Assembly: GCF_005405285.1 (NCBI RefSeq)
Contig: NZ_BJDT01000007.1
Span: 32,795-96,794, forward strand
DNA from: Weissella sagaensis
GTDB taxonomy: Bacteria > Bacillota > Bacilli > Lactobacillales > Lactobacillaceae
Direction of reading: 5' to 3'
DNA length: 64,000 nucleotides
Numbering within the stretch: the first letter of the stretch is position 1; each line of letters begins with the position of its first letter. The notes under the pieces are model-generated. The model had not been told where the DNA came from and searched no databases. It was given only the letters and a program-made list of their open reading frames with translations. A program made the translations under genes and the position numbers. Positions 1 through 8,426 of this stretch are shown in pieces.

Positions 1-1
1 G

Positions 2-1174
2 GCAATTGCAGATTATTTAGAAGCAAATGAAGGTGAGCAAGTTATTGCGGCAAATGGTAAATTGATGATGCCACCATTTGTAGATCCGCATGTACATCTA
101 GATTCTACGATGACGGCCGGTGAGCCAGAGTGGAATGAAAAAGGGACTTTGTTTGAAGGGATTCGTATTTGGGGTGAACGCAAGCAAACACTGTCACATG
201 AAGATGTTAAGCAGCGGGCGATCAAAGCACTGAAAATTCAAGCTGCACATGGGCTGCAGTTTGTCCGCTCACACGTCGATGTAACTGATCCTAATTTGGT
301 AGCGCTAAAGGCATTGATAGAGGTGCGTGAAGAAGTGAAACCATGGATGACGTTGCAACTCGTTGCTTTTCCTCAGGATGGCATTTTATCATTTCCTAAT
401 GGTAAAGAATTGATGACTAAGGCAGCTCAGATGGGGGTTGACGCTATTGGTGCCATTCCGCATTTTGAGTTTACACGTGAATATTCAGTAGAATCATTAC
501 GTTTTGTATTTGATTTGGCCCAAAAATACGATTTATTGATTGATGCGCACACTGATGAAATTGATGATCCTGCTTCACGTGGATTAGAAACATTAGCTAC
601 CTTGGCGTTAGAAACTGGCTTAAAGGAACGTGTAACGGCTTCACATACAACGGCAATGGGATCATATAATGATGCTTATGTATCTAAGTTAATGAGATTA
701 TTGAAGCTAGCTGATATTAATTTTGTAGCCAATCCGTTGATCAATATGTACTTGGGTGGTCGTTTTGATACGTATCCGAAGCGACGTGGTTTGACACGTG
801 TTAAGGAATTAGATCAAGAAGGATTGAATGTTGCTTTTGGTGAAGATGACATTAAAGACCCTTGGTATCCAATGGGCAATGGTAACATGATGGATGTGTT
901 GCATATGGGGCTTCATGCTACGCAAATGATGGGATATACAGAAGTGATGAATTCATATCGTTTCATCACTCACCATGGTGCACGTACACTGCAAGTAGAA
1001 AATCAATATGGTATTGAAGTTGGTAAGCCAGCTAATTTCTTGATTTTTAATGCGGATAACTGGTATAACACCTTAAATGAACGTGCTGAAATATTATATT
1101 CTGTTCATGAAGGCAAAATATTAGTAAAGACACAACCTGCAAAAATGCAGATTGATTTACCAAAATTAGATTAA
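2..1174 (+). CDS. codA: Cytosine deaminase, 5' end cut by window edge
   Basis: Metal-dependent amidohydrolase converting cytosine to uracil and ammonia in pyrimidine salvage (family knowledge). The frame is open to the left edge, so the N-terminal part is missing. Visible motifs match CodA closely: the metal-binding DPHVHLD near the start, the HTDEIDD segment (HCDEIDD in E. coli, so Cys has become Thr), ASHTTAM, and FGEDDIKDPWYP with the catalytic aspartates. The C-terminal region returns to the small beta domain (EGKILVKTQPA). A terminator follows directly. A codB-type permease could lie upstream outside the window. The assignment as cytosine deaminase rather than another amidohydrolase is strong because the substrate-site motifs are kept. 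Confidence 0.93.
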   Translation, partial: AIADYLEANEGEQVIAANGKLMMPPFVDPHVHLDSTMTAGEPEWNEKGTLFEGIRIWGERKQTLSHEDVKQRAIKALKIQAAHGLQFVRSHVDVTDPNLVALKALIEVREEVKPWMTLQLVAFPQDGILSFPNGKELMTKAAQMGVDAIGAIPHFEFTREYSVESLRFVFDLAQKYDLLIDAHTDEIDDPASRGLETLATLALETGLKERVTASHTTAMGSYNDAYVSKLMRLLKLADINFVANPLINMYLGGRFDTYPKRRGLTRVKELDQEGLNVAFGEDDIKDPWYPMGNGNMMDVLHMGLHATQMMGYTEVMNSYRFITHHGARTLQVENQYGIEVGKPANFLIFNADNWYNTLNERAEILYSVHEGKILVKTQPAKMQIDLPKLD

Positions 1175-1180
1175 TTATAA

Positions 1181-1220
1181 AAGTAAGTCATCTTTTAAAA
1201 AGAGTTGGCTTACTTTTTTT
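1181..1220 (+). terminator. Rho-independent terminator after codA
   Basis: AAGTAAGTC pairs with GGCTTACTT (one G-T pair), followed by a run of T. It lies six bases after the codA stop codon. Confidence 0.8.
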
Positions 1221-1482
1221 ATGTACTTCCATCATGACGGTGTCGTATATTAATGTTTTTGTGATATTATGCACTTTGTGGTGACCATGTGTTAGTCAAA
1301 TGAGGGTTATCATTAAAAGGAAATCATTTTATTAATAGGCTCCTTATCGTAACAATGATTGGTATTTAGTGTTGCGTTGATGGGATAGCACTATAAAAAA
1401 ATTTAGGCCACATCGTTGTATAATAATTGTGAAGATTTTTTTAAAAATAAAATAAAACAATAATGAAATGTCGGGTGATAAG
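1221..1482 (+). promoter_or_regulatory. Intergenic region with promoter of the two-component system
   Basis: AT-rich spacer. A consensus TATAAT box lies at 1419-1424, about 60 bases before the response regulator; no good -35 box is seen at the matching distance. I see no gene, tRNA or riboswitch in the rest of the spacer. Confidence 0.5.
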
Positions 1483-2211
1483 ATGAATTTATTAATGATA
1501 GAGGATAATACTGCCGTATCAGAAATGATGGGGATGTTTTACAAAAAAGAGCAATGGAATGTGGTTAATGCTTATGATGGTGAAGAAGCTTTGAAATTAT
1601 TTGATGATAATAAACAAGCTTGGGATGTCATTGTTTTAGATTTGAATTTGCCAAAAATTGACGGCATGCAGGTTGCACTTAAAATCAGAGAAAGTACAGA
1701 AACGGTGCCATTAATTATGTTAACAGCACGTGATTCTGATTCTGACCAAGTATTAGGATTTGAAGTTGGTGCAGACGATTATGTTACAAAGCCATTTAGC
1801 CCGATTACGTTGATTGCGCGAATTAAAGCATTACATCGTCGAGCAACGATGAAATCAAACGGACAAGATGATAATGTTGCAGACGATTTTGATATTAAAA
1901 CTCGGACATTCAAATTAAATTCACGCACGCGTGAAGCATATATAAATGATGTGTTGATACCTGACTTAACACCTAAAGAATTTGATTTACTTCGTGTGTT
2001 GTCACAAAAACCACGACAAGTTTTTTCACGTGACCAACTGCTACAATTAGTTTGGGATTATGAATATTTTGGTGATGAAAGAACGGTTGATGCACATGTT
2101 AAAAAGTTACGTCAAAAAATTGAAAAAGTAGGGCCACAAGTTATTCAAACAGTATGGGGTGTTGGCTATAAGTTTGATGACTCTATTTTGCCAGAAAATC
2201 CAAGAAAATAG
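1483..2211 (+). CDS. OmpR/PhoB-family response regulator
   Basis: DNA-binding response regulator of a two-component system. The receiver domain (residues 1 to about 120) has the acidic pair E7/D8, the phospho-acceptor Asp at residue 53 (VLDLNLP) and the conserved VTKPF lysine. The winged-helix output domain (about 140-240) has the typical RTVDAHVKKLRQKI and GVGYKF segments. I chose ATG 1483 over the in-frame ATG 1468 because a GGGTG motif sits 6 bases upstream of 1483 and the family usually starts at this point; 1468 has no ribosome site. The sensor kinase follows 20 bases downstream. The target genes cannot be told from this locus. Confidence 0.9.
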   Translation: MNLLMIEDNTAVSEMMGMFYKKEQWNVVNAYDGEEALKLFDDNKQAWDVIVLDLNLPKIDGMQVALKIRESTETVPLIMLTARDSDSDQVLGFEVGADDYVTKPFSPITLIARIKALHRRATMKSNGQDDNVADDFDIKTRTFKLNSRTREAYINDVLIPDLTPKEFDLLRVLSQKPRQVFSRDQLLQLVWDYEYFGDERTVDAHVKKLRQKIEKVGPQVIQTVWGVGYKFDDSILPENPRK

Positions 2212-2231
2212 ATAAAGGATCATGAATAAAT

Positions 2232-3131
2232 ATGAAAAATAGATGGCTTGAGATAATATTAAAGGTTTTGAGCGTACTTCTTTTCTTATTAACTAGTTGG
2301 GCATTAATTAATAGTGCTAACATAGCTTTTTTTGTGATGCTAGTAATTGTGATAGGCCTATTAATTACAACGATAACATTGGTTATGAGACAAAAAAAAG
2401 TAACGGTACAACAAGCAGATGAAATCGCGGCCTTGAAACAACAAATAGTTGAACAAAGAGATGAAGAAGCGACCATGTTAGCCAATGTGTCACATGAAAT
2501 GCGCACACCACTGACGACAATTACAGGCCTTGCAGAAGGCCTTCAATATGGTGTTATGGATGGTAACGAACAGCGATCTTATGATTTAATTAAAGAAGAA
2601 GCGGACCGTTTAACAAGGCTGGTAAAATCAGTCCTTTCTTTTGAGCGTATGAGACAAGGGAATGCAGAAAATCAAGCAGAGACGTTTAATGTAACCTTGT
2701 TAATTGGTGAACTGATAGAAAAAATGTGGCCACAAGCAAATAAATTTGGTAATGAAATTCAAAATCTTTGTGAGCCAGATGTTTATGTGTATGCCGCGGT
2801 TGACCAAGTAGAACGAATCTTGATTAATATTTTGGCGAATGCAATTCAATTTACTAAAAATGGTATTATAACTGTTTCAGCTAAAGACGTTGCAGGCAAA
2901 ACCCATCTTTTTGTTACGGATACTGGTATTGGCATGACTGCTAATCAAATAGACAGAATGTGGCAACGGTATTACAAAGCTGATCCTTCGCGCACAATAA
3001 AAGGAGAATCAGGATTAGGAATGTCAATTGTCCGTGAGTTGATTAAGGCAAATAATGGTGAAATTAAGGTCACTTCCAAAGTTGATGTTGGGACTACTTT
3101 TGAAGTGATATTGCCACAAAAATTAAGTTAA
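2232..3131 (+). CDS. Sensor histidine kinase, small intramembrane-sensing type
   Basis: Partner kinase of the upstream response regulator. It has two N-terminal membrane helices (about 8-28 and 31-52) with almost no loop outside the cell, then a short coiled stretch, the HisKA dimerisation helix with phospho-acceptor His 88 (SHEMRTPL), and an HATPase_c domain with N box (NILANAIQFT), G1 (DTGIGM) and G2 (GESGLGMS). There is no PAS or HAMP domain. At 299 residues it is short for the class. The lack of an external sensor domain suggests it senses the membrane or a partner membrane protein (inference). AAAGGA about 12 bases upstream is the probable ribosome site. Confidence 0.9.
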   Translation: MKNRWLEIILKVLSVLLFLLTSWALINSANIAFFVMLVIVIGLLITTITLVMRQKKVTVQQADEIAALKQQIVEQRDEEATMLANVSHEMRTPLTTITGLAEGLQYGVMDGNEQRSYDLIKEEADRLTRLVKSVLSFERMRQGNAENQAETFNVTLLIGELIEKMWPQANKFGNEIQNLCEPDVYVYAAVDQVERILINILANAIQFTKNGIITVSAKDVAGKTHLFVTDTGIGMTANQIDRMWQRYYKADPSRTIKGESGLGMSIVRELIKANNGEIKVTSKVDVGTTFEVILPQKLS

Positions 3132-3152
3132 TCATTAAGGTTACATTATTTA

Positions 3153-3166
3153 TGAAAACGGTTTAT
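3153..3166 (+). promoter_or_regulatory. Possible cre box upstream of galM
   Basis: TGAAAACGGTTTAT matches 12 of 14 positions of the CcpA operator consensus TGWNANCGNTNWCA; the last two positions differ. It lies about 90 bases before the galM start. Weaker than the other cre boxes in the window. Confidence 0.4.
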
Positions 3167-3256
3167 TTATGTACAATTAGAAACAATATAATGTGTTAGA
3201 ATACAATTATATTGAAAAAACAAACCACTTTAGGGGAACGAAAGAGGAAATTAAAA

Positions 3257-4291
3257 ATGACAGTATCAGTTCATGAAATCGGGAAAATGCCAAATGGTGA
3301 CTTAGCACAACAAATTGTATTAGAAAATAAAAATGGTCATCAAATCGGTGTTACAACTTGGGGGGCAACTTGGCAATTCTTTAAGACTAATGACGGTCAT
3401 GACTTGATGGTAGGATTACATACAACTGATAAGTTATGGGAACAACTATACTCAGTAGGTGATGCAATTGGTCGTGTAGGTAACCGTATTACTGGGGCCA
3501 CATTCACATTAGAGGGTAAACAATACCATTTAAAGGATAATGAATTAGGAAATGCTTTGCATGGTGGAAGAGATAGTTTTTCAAATCGTACATGGGATTT
3601 TACAATTGACCAAGAAAATAATGCCGTTACTTTTACAACAACTATGACAGAAGCAATTGATAATTTTCCAGGGACAATGCCGACATCAATTACTTATACA
3701 CTAACTGATAATGATGAAGTTATTTTAGATTTTGCTGCTGAATCAGACCAAACAACATTGTATAATCCAACAAGCCATGGTTATTTTAACCCAGCTGGAA
3801 TTGATACTGATGCTCGTGACTTGAACTTGCAGATTAATTCACAACGCCGTTTAGAGTTACGTGATGAAGATACAACACCAACTGGAAATTTCTTTGAAAA
3901 TGCCCACACGGCATATGATTTTCTAAAGCCCACACGAATTGGTGATAATTTGGCGCAACTAGAAGGACCTTATGATGTTAAATTTGATGAAGCCTTTGAA
4001 ATTAATCAAGTAGCAGGTCAGCCAGCTGCAGTTGTTTCTGATCCAAAATCAGGTCGTAATATTGAAGTTTATTCTGATCGTAATGCGATTATATTCTTTA
4101 TTGCTAATCCGGAAGTGGCTTATCATGAGGGGGATCGTGAATGGTTTGATGCGCATCCTTATAATGCAATTGCGCTTGAAGCGCAAACTTTGAGTGATGC
4201 GATTAATCATGAAGGATTTGGTGACATTGTATTGCCAGCTAATAAAAAACAAACATACCGTACTACCTATAAGTTCAATAATTTAGCATAA
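3257..4291 (+). CDS. galM: Aldose 1-epimerase (mutarotase)
   Basis: Interconverts alpha and beta anomers of glucose or galactose in the cytoplasm. About 344 residues, the usual family length, with the beta-sandwich mutarotase fold. Recognisable sites are LHGGRDSF (first catalytic His), the NPTSHGYFN motif (second His), the DEAFEI aspartate region and a late ALEAQ segment with the probable catalytic Glu. I start at ATG 3257 because AGAGGA lies 8 bases before it; the longer frame from TTG 3212 has no ribosome site. No Leloir pathway genes are next to it. It is followed by pgi, so it may feed sugar-epimer turnover at the top of glycolysis. Confidence 0.92.
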   Translation: MTVSVHEIGKMPNGDLAQQIVLENKNGHQIGVTTWGATWQFFKTNDGHDLMVGLHTTDKLWEQLYSVGDAIGRVGNRITGATFTLEGKQYHLKDNELGNALHGGRDSFSNRTWDFTIDQENNAVTFTTTMTEAIDNFPGTMPTSITYTLTDNDEVILDFAAESDQTTLYNPTSHGYFNPAGIDTDARDLNLQINSQRRLELRDEDTTPTGNFFENAHTAYDFLKPTRIGDNLAQLEGPYDVKFDEAFEINQVAGQPAAVVSDPKSGRNIEVYSDRNAIIFFIANPEVAYHEGDREWFDAHPYNAIALEAQTLSDAINHEGFGDIVLPANKKQTYRTTYKFNNLA

Positions 4292-4315
4292 TTGAAATGG
4301 TTGTGAATAAATTCA

Positions 4316-4353
4316 TGAAAACACTTTCAATTTAGGGAACAAGAAGTTATAAT
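4316..4353 (+). promoter_or_regulatory. pgi promoter with overlapping cre box
   Basis: TGAAAACACTTTCA (4316-4329) matches 13 of 14 cre positions (A for the central G). A TATAAT box follows at 4348-4353. The cre box covers the expected -35 position, which would place CcpA where it can block or alter polymerase binding (inference). Confidence 0.6.
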
Positions 4354-4406
4354 TGGTCTATACCGTAAAGCTAAAAAATGGGACTTACAGGAAGAAGGAA
4401 TTAATT

Positions 4407-5750
4407 ATGAGCACACTATCATTTGATACTTCAAAGTTATCAGCATTTGTTGGCGAAGAAGAATTGTCAATGATGCAACCAATGGTAAATACTGCAGATG
4501 AATTGTTGCGTAAGGGTACTGGTGTTGGAGCTGAGTTTACGGACTGGCTACATTTGCCAACAGAATACGACAAAGATGAGTTTGCACGTATTAAAGCAGC
4601 TGCTAAGAAGATCCAAGGTAATTCAAAAGTACTAGTTGTTATTGGTATTGGTGGTTCTTACTTGGGGGCTCGTGCAGCTATTGATTTCTTAAATGATTAC
4701 TTTAATAACTATTATGGTGATGAAGAACGTGATTTTCCACAAGTATTATTTGCAGGAAACTCAATTGCACCAGCATACCTAAATAGTTTAATTAAGTTGA
4801 TTGGTGATCGTGATTTTTCAGTAAATATCATTTCAAAGTCAGGTACAACAACAGAACCAGCGGTAGCGTTCCGTGTGTTCAAACAACTATTAGAAGAAAA
4901 GTATGGTGTTGAGGGAGCTCGTGAACGCATCTTTGCAACAACGGATGCCCACCGTGGTTCTTTGAAGACATTAGCTGATGCTGAAGGTTATGAAGAATTC
5001 GTTGTTCCTGACGGCGTTGGTGGCCGTTTCTCAGTCTTAACTGCAGTAGGTCTATTACCAATCGCCGTATCTGGTGCAGATATTGATCAGTTAATGGCCG
5101 GTGCCGCAGCTGGTGAACAAACTTATGCAGATGCAGATTTGACTAAGAATCCTGCTTACCAATATGCAGCTTATCGTAATATTTTGTATCGTAAGGGATA
5201 CACAACTGAATTGTTGATTAATTACGATCCAACGTTGACACAATTTGGTGAATGGTGGAAGCAATTGCAAGGTGAATCAGAAGGTAAGGATGGTAAAGGT
5301 ATTTTCCCAGCATCTGGAAACTTCTCAACTGATTTGCATAGTTTTGGTCAATATATTCAAGACGGTCGTCGTAACTTATTTGAGACTTTAGTTCGTGTAA
5401 CAGAACCAGTTTCAGATGTTGTTATTCCAACAATGGATGCAGATGATGGTTTGGGATATCTACAAGGTAAAGACATGAGCTATGTTAACCGTACTGCTTC
5501 AGAAGGTACGTTACTTGCTCACGTTGACGGTGGCGTGCCAAATATGATTGTTGAAATTGATAAGCAAAATGAATTTGCTTTAGGACAAATGATTTACTTC
5601 TTTGAAGTAGCTGTTGGTATTTCAGGTTACTTAAATGGTATTAATCCATTTAATCAGCCAGGTGTTGAAGCATACAAGCGGAATATGTTTGGCTTGTTGG
5701 GTAAGCCTGGTTATGAAGAATTAACAGAATCACTAAAGGCTCGTCTATAA
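4407..5750 (+). CDS. pgi: Glucose-6-phosphate isomerase
   Basis: Interconverts glucose 6-phosphate and fructose 6-phosphate. 447 residues, as in other Firmicutes. It contains the sugar-phosphate loop ([14 protein letters not shown]), the [10 protein letters not shown] phosphate-binding motif, [16 protein letters not shown] (PGI signature 1 region) and the C-terminal signature around [14 protein letters not shown] with its catalytic Lys. The chosen ATG 4407 has GAAGGA 10 bases upstream; an in-frame TTG at 4353 lies inside the promoter -10 region and is not credible. Single-gene unit with its own promoter and terminator. Confidence 0.96.
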   Translation: MSTLSFDTSKLSAFVGEEELSMMQPMVNTADELLRKGTGVGAEFTDWLHLPTEYDKDEFARIKAAAKKIQGNSKVLVVIGIGGSYLGARAAIDFLNDYFNNYYGDEERDFPQVLFAGNSIAPAYLNSLIKLIGDRDFSVNIISKSGTTTEPAVAFRVFKQLLEEKYGVEGARERIFATTDAHRGSLKTLADAEGYEEFVVPDGVGGRFSVLTAVGLLPIAVSGADIDQLMAGAAAGEQTYADADLTKNPAYQYAAYRNILYRKGYTTELLINYDPTLTQFGEWWKQLQGESEGKDGKGIFPASGNFSTDLHSFGQYIQDGRRNLFETLVRVTEPVSDVVIPTMDADDGLGYLQGKDMSYVNRTASEGTLLAHVDGGVPNMIVEIDKQNEFALGQMIYFFEVAVGISGYLNGINPFNQPGVEAYKRNMFGLLGKPGYEELTESLKARL

Positions 5751-5767
5751 TTTAAAATTGATGAAAG

Positions 5768-5797
5768 AATCGAAACAATGCTAGTTTCGATTTTTTT
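5768..5797 (+). terminator. Terminator after pgi
   Basis: Perfect 9-bp stem AATCGAAAC / GTTTCGATT with a 7-base loop, followed by T residues. Confidence 0.85.
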
Positions 5798-5873
5798 GAT
5801 AAATATAAAAAATATTTACAAATATCGTGCTAAAATTAATGTAATGCTGGTCTTTATTCTAAAAACCTGCTAA

Positions 5874-5879
5874 TATAAT
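5874..5879 (+). promoter_or_regulatory. Probable -10 box of efp
   Basis: TATAAT 33 bases upstream of the efp start; no clear -35 box at 17 bases. Confidence 0.5.
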
Positions 5880-5911
5880 TCAGAAAGACATAAATTTAGG
5901 AGAATTCAATC

Positions 5912-6478
5912 ATGGCAACTATTGGTATGAATGACTTGAAAACAGGGTTAACAATTTTGTATAACCAATCAATCTGGCGCGTTTTGGAATTCCAACACGT
6001 TAAGCCAGGTAAGGGTGCAGCTTTTGTGCGCTCAAAGTTGAAGAACTTGCGTACTGGTGCGGTAAACGAAGTAACGTTCCGTCCTGGTGATAAGTTCGAA
6101 ACAGCAAGTATTGAACAAACTGACATGCAATATTTGTATGCGGATGGCGATCAACACGTATTTATGGACAATGAGACTTACGATCAAGTTTCTATTCCAG
6201 CAGATAAAATTTCAGATGCATTGAAGTTTTTGCTAGAAAATATGACTGTTAAGATCACAACTTATGAAGGTGAAATCTTGGATGTTGAATTACCAAAGAC
6301 TGTTGAATTAACAGTTACGGAAACACAACCAGGTATCAAGGGAGCTACTGCTAATGGTGGTGGTAAGCCTGCTACTTTGGAGACTGGCTTGGTAATTACT
6401 GTACCTGATTTCGTCAATGAAGGTGATAAGTTAGTTGTTAATACTGATAATGGTGGATCATATACGTCACGTGCCTAG
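5912..6478 (+). CDS. efp: Translation elongation factor P
   Basis: Relieves ribosome stalling at polyproline stretches. 188 residues with the three expected beta-barrel domains. The N-terminal KOW-like domain has the [18 protein letters not shown] loop; Lys 34 at its tip is the residue that is modified or contacts the peptidyl-tRNA in known EF-Ps. The C-terminal domain has the family signature [22 protein letters not shown] lies 8 bases before the ATG. As in Bacillus and lactobacilli, asp23 and nusB follow, but here they have their own -10 box and a GC-rich leader hairpin. Confidence 0.96.
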   Translation: MATIGMNDLKTGLTILYNQSIWRVLEFQHVKPGKGAAFVRSKLKNLRTGAVNEVTFRPGDKFETASIEQTDMQYLYADGDQHVFMDNETYDQVSIPADKISDALKFLLENMTVKITTYEGEILDVELPKTVELTVTETQPGIKGATANGGGKPATLETGLVITVPDFVNEGDKLVVNTDNGGSYTSRA

Positions 6479-6498
6479 TTTTTACTAGGAAAGTTAGG

Positions 6499-6552
6499 TA
6501 TAATAACGATATTAATTAAGAAAGCGCCGACCGGCAGCCGGCCGGCGCTTTC
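6499..6552 (+). promoter_or_regulatory. asp23-nusB promoter and GC-rich 5' leader hairpin
   Basis: A TATAAT box at 6499-6504 predicts transcription start near 6511. A strong hairpin follows at 6520-6552: a 10-bp stem (GAAAGCGCCG / CGGCGCTTTC), one A-C mismatch, then 4 more G-C pairs and a CAG loop. There is no T run after it, so it is a poor intrinsic terminator for efp. It sits about 10 bases before the AGGAGG of asp23, which suits a 5' mRNA stabiliser or a structure controlling access to the message (inference). Confidence 0.55.
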
Positions 6553-6577
6553 GACTTATTTAGGAGGTTAGTTCCAT

Positions 6578-7015
6578 ATGGCAGAAGAGACAATCGTATT
6601 AACATATTCAAATGAGGCCTCTGGCGAGACATTGGTTAGCATGCGCGTACTAGAAATTATCGCAGGGTTGGCAGCACAAGAAGTTGAAGGTGTTTCTCGG
6701 CTACGCGGTTCATTAACAGAGCGTGCACAAGAAGCATTTGGGCGACGCGTACACGGAAAAGGTGTTGAGTTACAACAAACTAAATCAGGATTAGATGTTG
6801 ATGTCTATGTATATCTTAACTACGGTGTGAGTGTGCCAAAGGTATCACATGCTATACAACAACGTATTACATCCCAAGTGGCAGCAATGACAGAACTACA
6901 AGTTAACCTTGTAAATGTTCATGTCCAAGGTGTTGTTTCACAAAAGACAACTAACACAATTGATGTTAATAATTTATTTGGTGAAGAATCAGATACGGAA
7001 GGAACTAAGAAATGA
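6578..7015 (+). CDS. Asp23/Gls24-family envelope stress protein (YqhY-like)
   Basis: Member of the Asp23 (DUF322) family, here 145 residues. The conserved core includes RVLEIIAGLAAQEVEGVSRLRG near residues 22-45 and the VDVYVYLNYGVSVPKV strand region. Proteins at this locus in Bacillus (YqhY) are linked to regulation of acetyl-CoA carboxylase; other family members sit at the membrane under stress (family knowledge). The C-terminal tail (about 130-145) is acidic and low complexity. An AGGAGG site precedes the ATG. The end overlaps nusB by ATGA, so the two are translationally coupled. Confidence 0.88.
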   Translation: MAEETIVLTYSNEASGETLVSMRVLEIIAGLAAQEVEGVSRLRGSLTERAQEAFGRRVHGKGVELQQTKSGLDVDVYVYLNYGVSVPKVSHAIQQRITSQVAAMTELQVNLVNVHVQGVVSQKTTNTIDVNNLFGEESDTEGTKK

Positions 7016-7431
7016 GCGAACTAAATCGACACCAAATTCGTCAGGCAGCCTTTCAATCACTATTTGGTTTGGCACTAAATCCAACAGCTGATGTTGAAAC
7101 GACTATCTCACAAGTATTAGTTGGTGACCCGGAAGTGGCGTGGACTCAAGAAATACCAGCTGATTTAACACAGGTTGTGACGGGGGTTGTTGCACATCAA
7201 GATCAATTAGATTTAATCATCTCAGATTATCTCTCAACGGGCTGGACATTAGAACGTTTGAATACAACAGATCTTGTTTTGATGCGTTTAGCAATCTATG
7301 AGGCAAAGTTTACTGAAGTACCTGCTAAAATTGCTGTTAACGAAGCATTGCAATTAGCTCATGATTTTACAGATGATAAGTCACGTAAGTTTATTAATGG
7401 TATTTTGAATAAGGCCTTGACTTTAGATTAG
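7012..7431 (+). CDS. nusB: Transcription antitermination factor NusB
   Basis: All-helical RNA-binding factor that joins NusE (S10) on boxA RNA during rRNA antitermination. 139 residues, normal length. It starts RHQIRQAAFQSLFGL, typical of the family, and keeps the C-terminal motif KIAVNEALQLAHDFTDDKSRKFINGILNKAL. The start codon overlaps the asp23 stop (ATGA). The -35 box of the next operon (infC) lies inside the last codons of nusB. Confidence 0.94.
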   Translation: MSELNRHQIRQAAFQSLFGLALNPTADVETTISQVLVGDPEVAWTQEIPADLTQVVTGVVAHQDQLDLIISDYLSTGWTLERLNTTDLVLMRLAIYEAKFTEVPAKIAVNEALQLAHDFTDDKSRKFINGILNKALTLD

Positions 7432-7444
7432 TCTGGCGTATAAT
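7417..7444 (+). promoter_or_regulatory. Promoter of infC-rpmI-rplT
   Basis: TTGACT (7417-7422), a 16-base spacer and TATAAT (7439-7444): a near-consensus promoter whose -35 box lies within nusB. Predicted start near 7451, giving a leader of about 155 bases before infC. Confidence 0.8.
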
Positions 7445-7450
7445 AAGTAT

Positions 7451-7593
7451 TTGTTAGGAAATAAAGTAATGGCATACCCGCTGTTCACCTAGTTAAGATT
7501 ACTTAGCAGGTCAATCACTTTATTATTAAAGATGATAATGGCGGGTTGTCGTGTGTAACGGCAAGCCGTTTTTACTTTATCACAAGTTTTTTC
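7451..7593 (+). ncRNA. L20-type ribosomal protein leader of infC-rpmI-rplT
   Basis: Structured mRNA leader in the position of the Firmicute L20 autoregulatory leader. Visible pairings: 7461-7469 (ATAAAGTAA) with 7572-7580 (TTACTTTAT), a perfect 9-bp closing helix; 7476-7481 (ACCCGC) with 7541-7546 (GCGGGT); and an inner hairpin near 7488-7513 (GTTAAG / CTTAGC). A competing 7-bp pairing exists between 7461-7467 and 7517-7523 (ACTTTAT). A small hairpin AACGG-CAAG-CCGTT plus T run at about 7557-7573 looks like an attenuator. L20 binding to such leaders is established in B. subtilis; binding here is inferred. Confidence 0.7.
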
Positions 7594-7606
7594 GGAGGTA
7601 AGGATC

Positions 7607-8140
7607 ATAGCAAACGCACGCCAACCACAACAACAAAAAGATTTAATTAATGATCACATTCGTGCTCGTGAAGTTCGTTTGATTACGGATGACGGTGACC
7701 AAGGTGTCATGTCTAAAGTAGACGCACAACGCCTTGCTGACGATGCTGAATTGGATTTGGTATTGGTACAAGCCAATGCTAAGCCACCAGTAGCTAAGAT
7801 TATGAACTATGGAAAGTTCAAATTCGAAGCGCAAAAAAAGCAACGCGAACAACGAAAGAACCAAAAAGTTGTCAACGTTAAAGAGATTCGTCTTAGCCCA
7901 ACTATTGATATTAATGATTTTAATACTAAAAAGAACAATGCAATTAAGTTCTTGAACAAGGGTAATAAAGTTAAAGTGTCAATTCGTTTCCGCGGACGTG
8001 CTATCACACACAAGGAAATTGGGCGTGAAGTAATGAATCGTATGGCAACGGAGCTTGAGGAAATTGCTAAAATTGAATCAAGAGCTAAGATGGAAGGGCG
8101 CAGCATGTTTATGGTGCTTGCACCCAGAGAAACTAAGTAA
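7607..8140 (+). CDS. infC: Translation initiation factor IF-3, non-standard start codon
   Basis: IF-3 keeps 30S subunits free and proofreads start-codon choice. The protein covers the N domain (from [12 protein letters not shown], with the usual YGKFKFE segment) and the C domain ([29 protein letters not shown]), ending with APRETK. No ATG, GTG or TTG exists where the family starts; the first standard codon in frame (TTG 7679) would remove the conserved N-terminus. A GGAGGT site (7594-7599) points instead to ATA 7607 (7 bases away) or ATC 7604 (4 bases away). Rare AUN starts are a known trait of infC that allows IF-3 to repress its own translation. About 177 residues. Confidence 0.9.
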   Translation: MANARQPQQQKDLINDHIRAREVRLITDDGDQGVMSKVDAQRLADDAELDLVLVQANAKPPVAKIMNYGKFKFEAQKKQREQRKNQKVVNVKEIRLSPTIDINDFNTKKNNAIKFLNKGNKVKVSIRFRGRAITHKEIGREVMNRMATELEEIAKIESRAKMEGRSMFMVLAPRETK

Positions 8141-8165
8141 TTAAACCAGTTTGGAGGACATATCA

Positions 8166-8360
8166 ATGCCTAAGTATAAGACACATCGCGCTTCAGCAAA
8201 GCGTTTCAAGAAAACTGCAAATGGTGGGTTGAAGTCAGCTAATGCCTATACGTCACACCGTTTCCACGGTAAGACTAAGAAGCAACGTCGTCAATTGCGT
8301 GGTACTTCAATGATGAACCACACTACTTTGAAGACATATACACAAATGTTGAGCCGTTAA
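8166..8360 (+). CDS. rpmI: 50S ribosomal protein L35
   Basis: 64-residue basic protein of the large subunit. It starts [17 protein letters not shown], the L35 signature, and has the [17 protein letters not shown] segment. GGAGGA lies 8 bases before ATG 8166; the frame continues upstream without a better start. Middle gene of the infC-rpmI-rplT operon, expected to share the L20 leader control. Confidence 0.96.
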   Translation: MPKYKTHRASAKRFKKTANGGLKSANAYTSHRFHGKTKKQRRQLRGTSMMNHTTLKTYTQMLSR

Positions 8361-8426
8361 TCATAATTATTGTTAAATAGTTATAACTGGTTCCGAATAA
8401 ATTAGAAATTACTGGAGGAAATACCC

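Noticed and set aside
1468..1482. Response regulator start at ATG 1468
   Set aside because: No ribosome site precedes it, while GGGTG is well placed for ATG 1483, which gives the usual family N-terminus.
6520..6552. Ordinary rho-independent terminator for efp
   Set aside because: The hairpin is strong but no T run follows, and a TATAAT box lies just upstream of it, so a leader role fits better.
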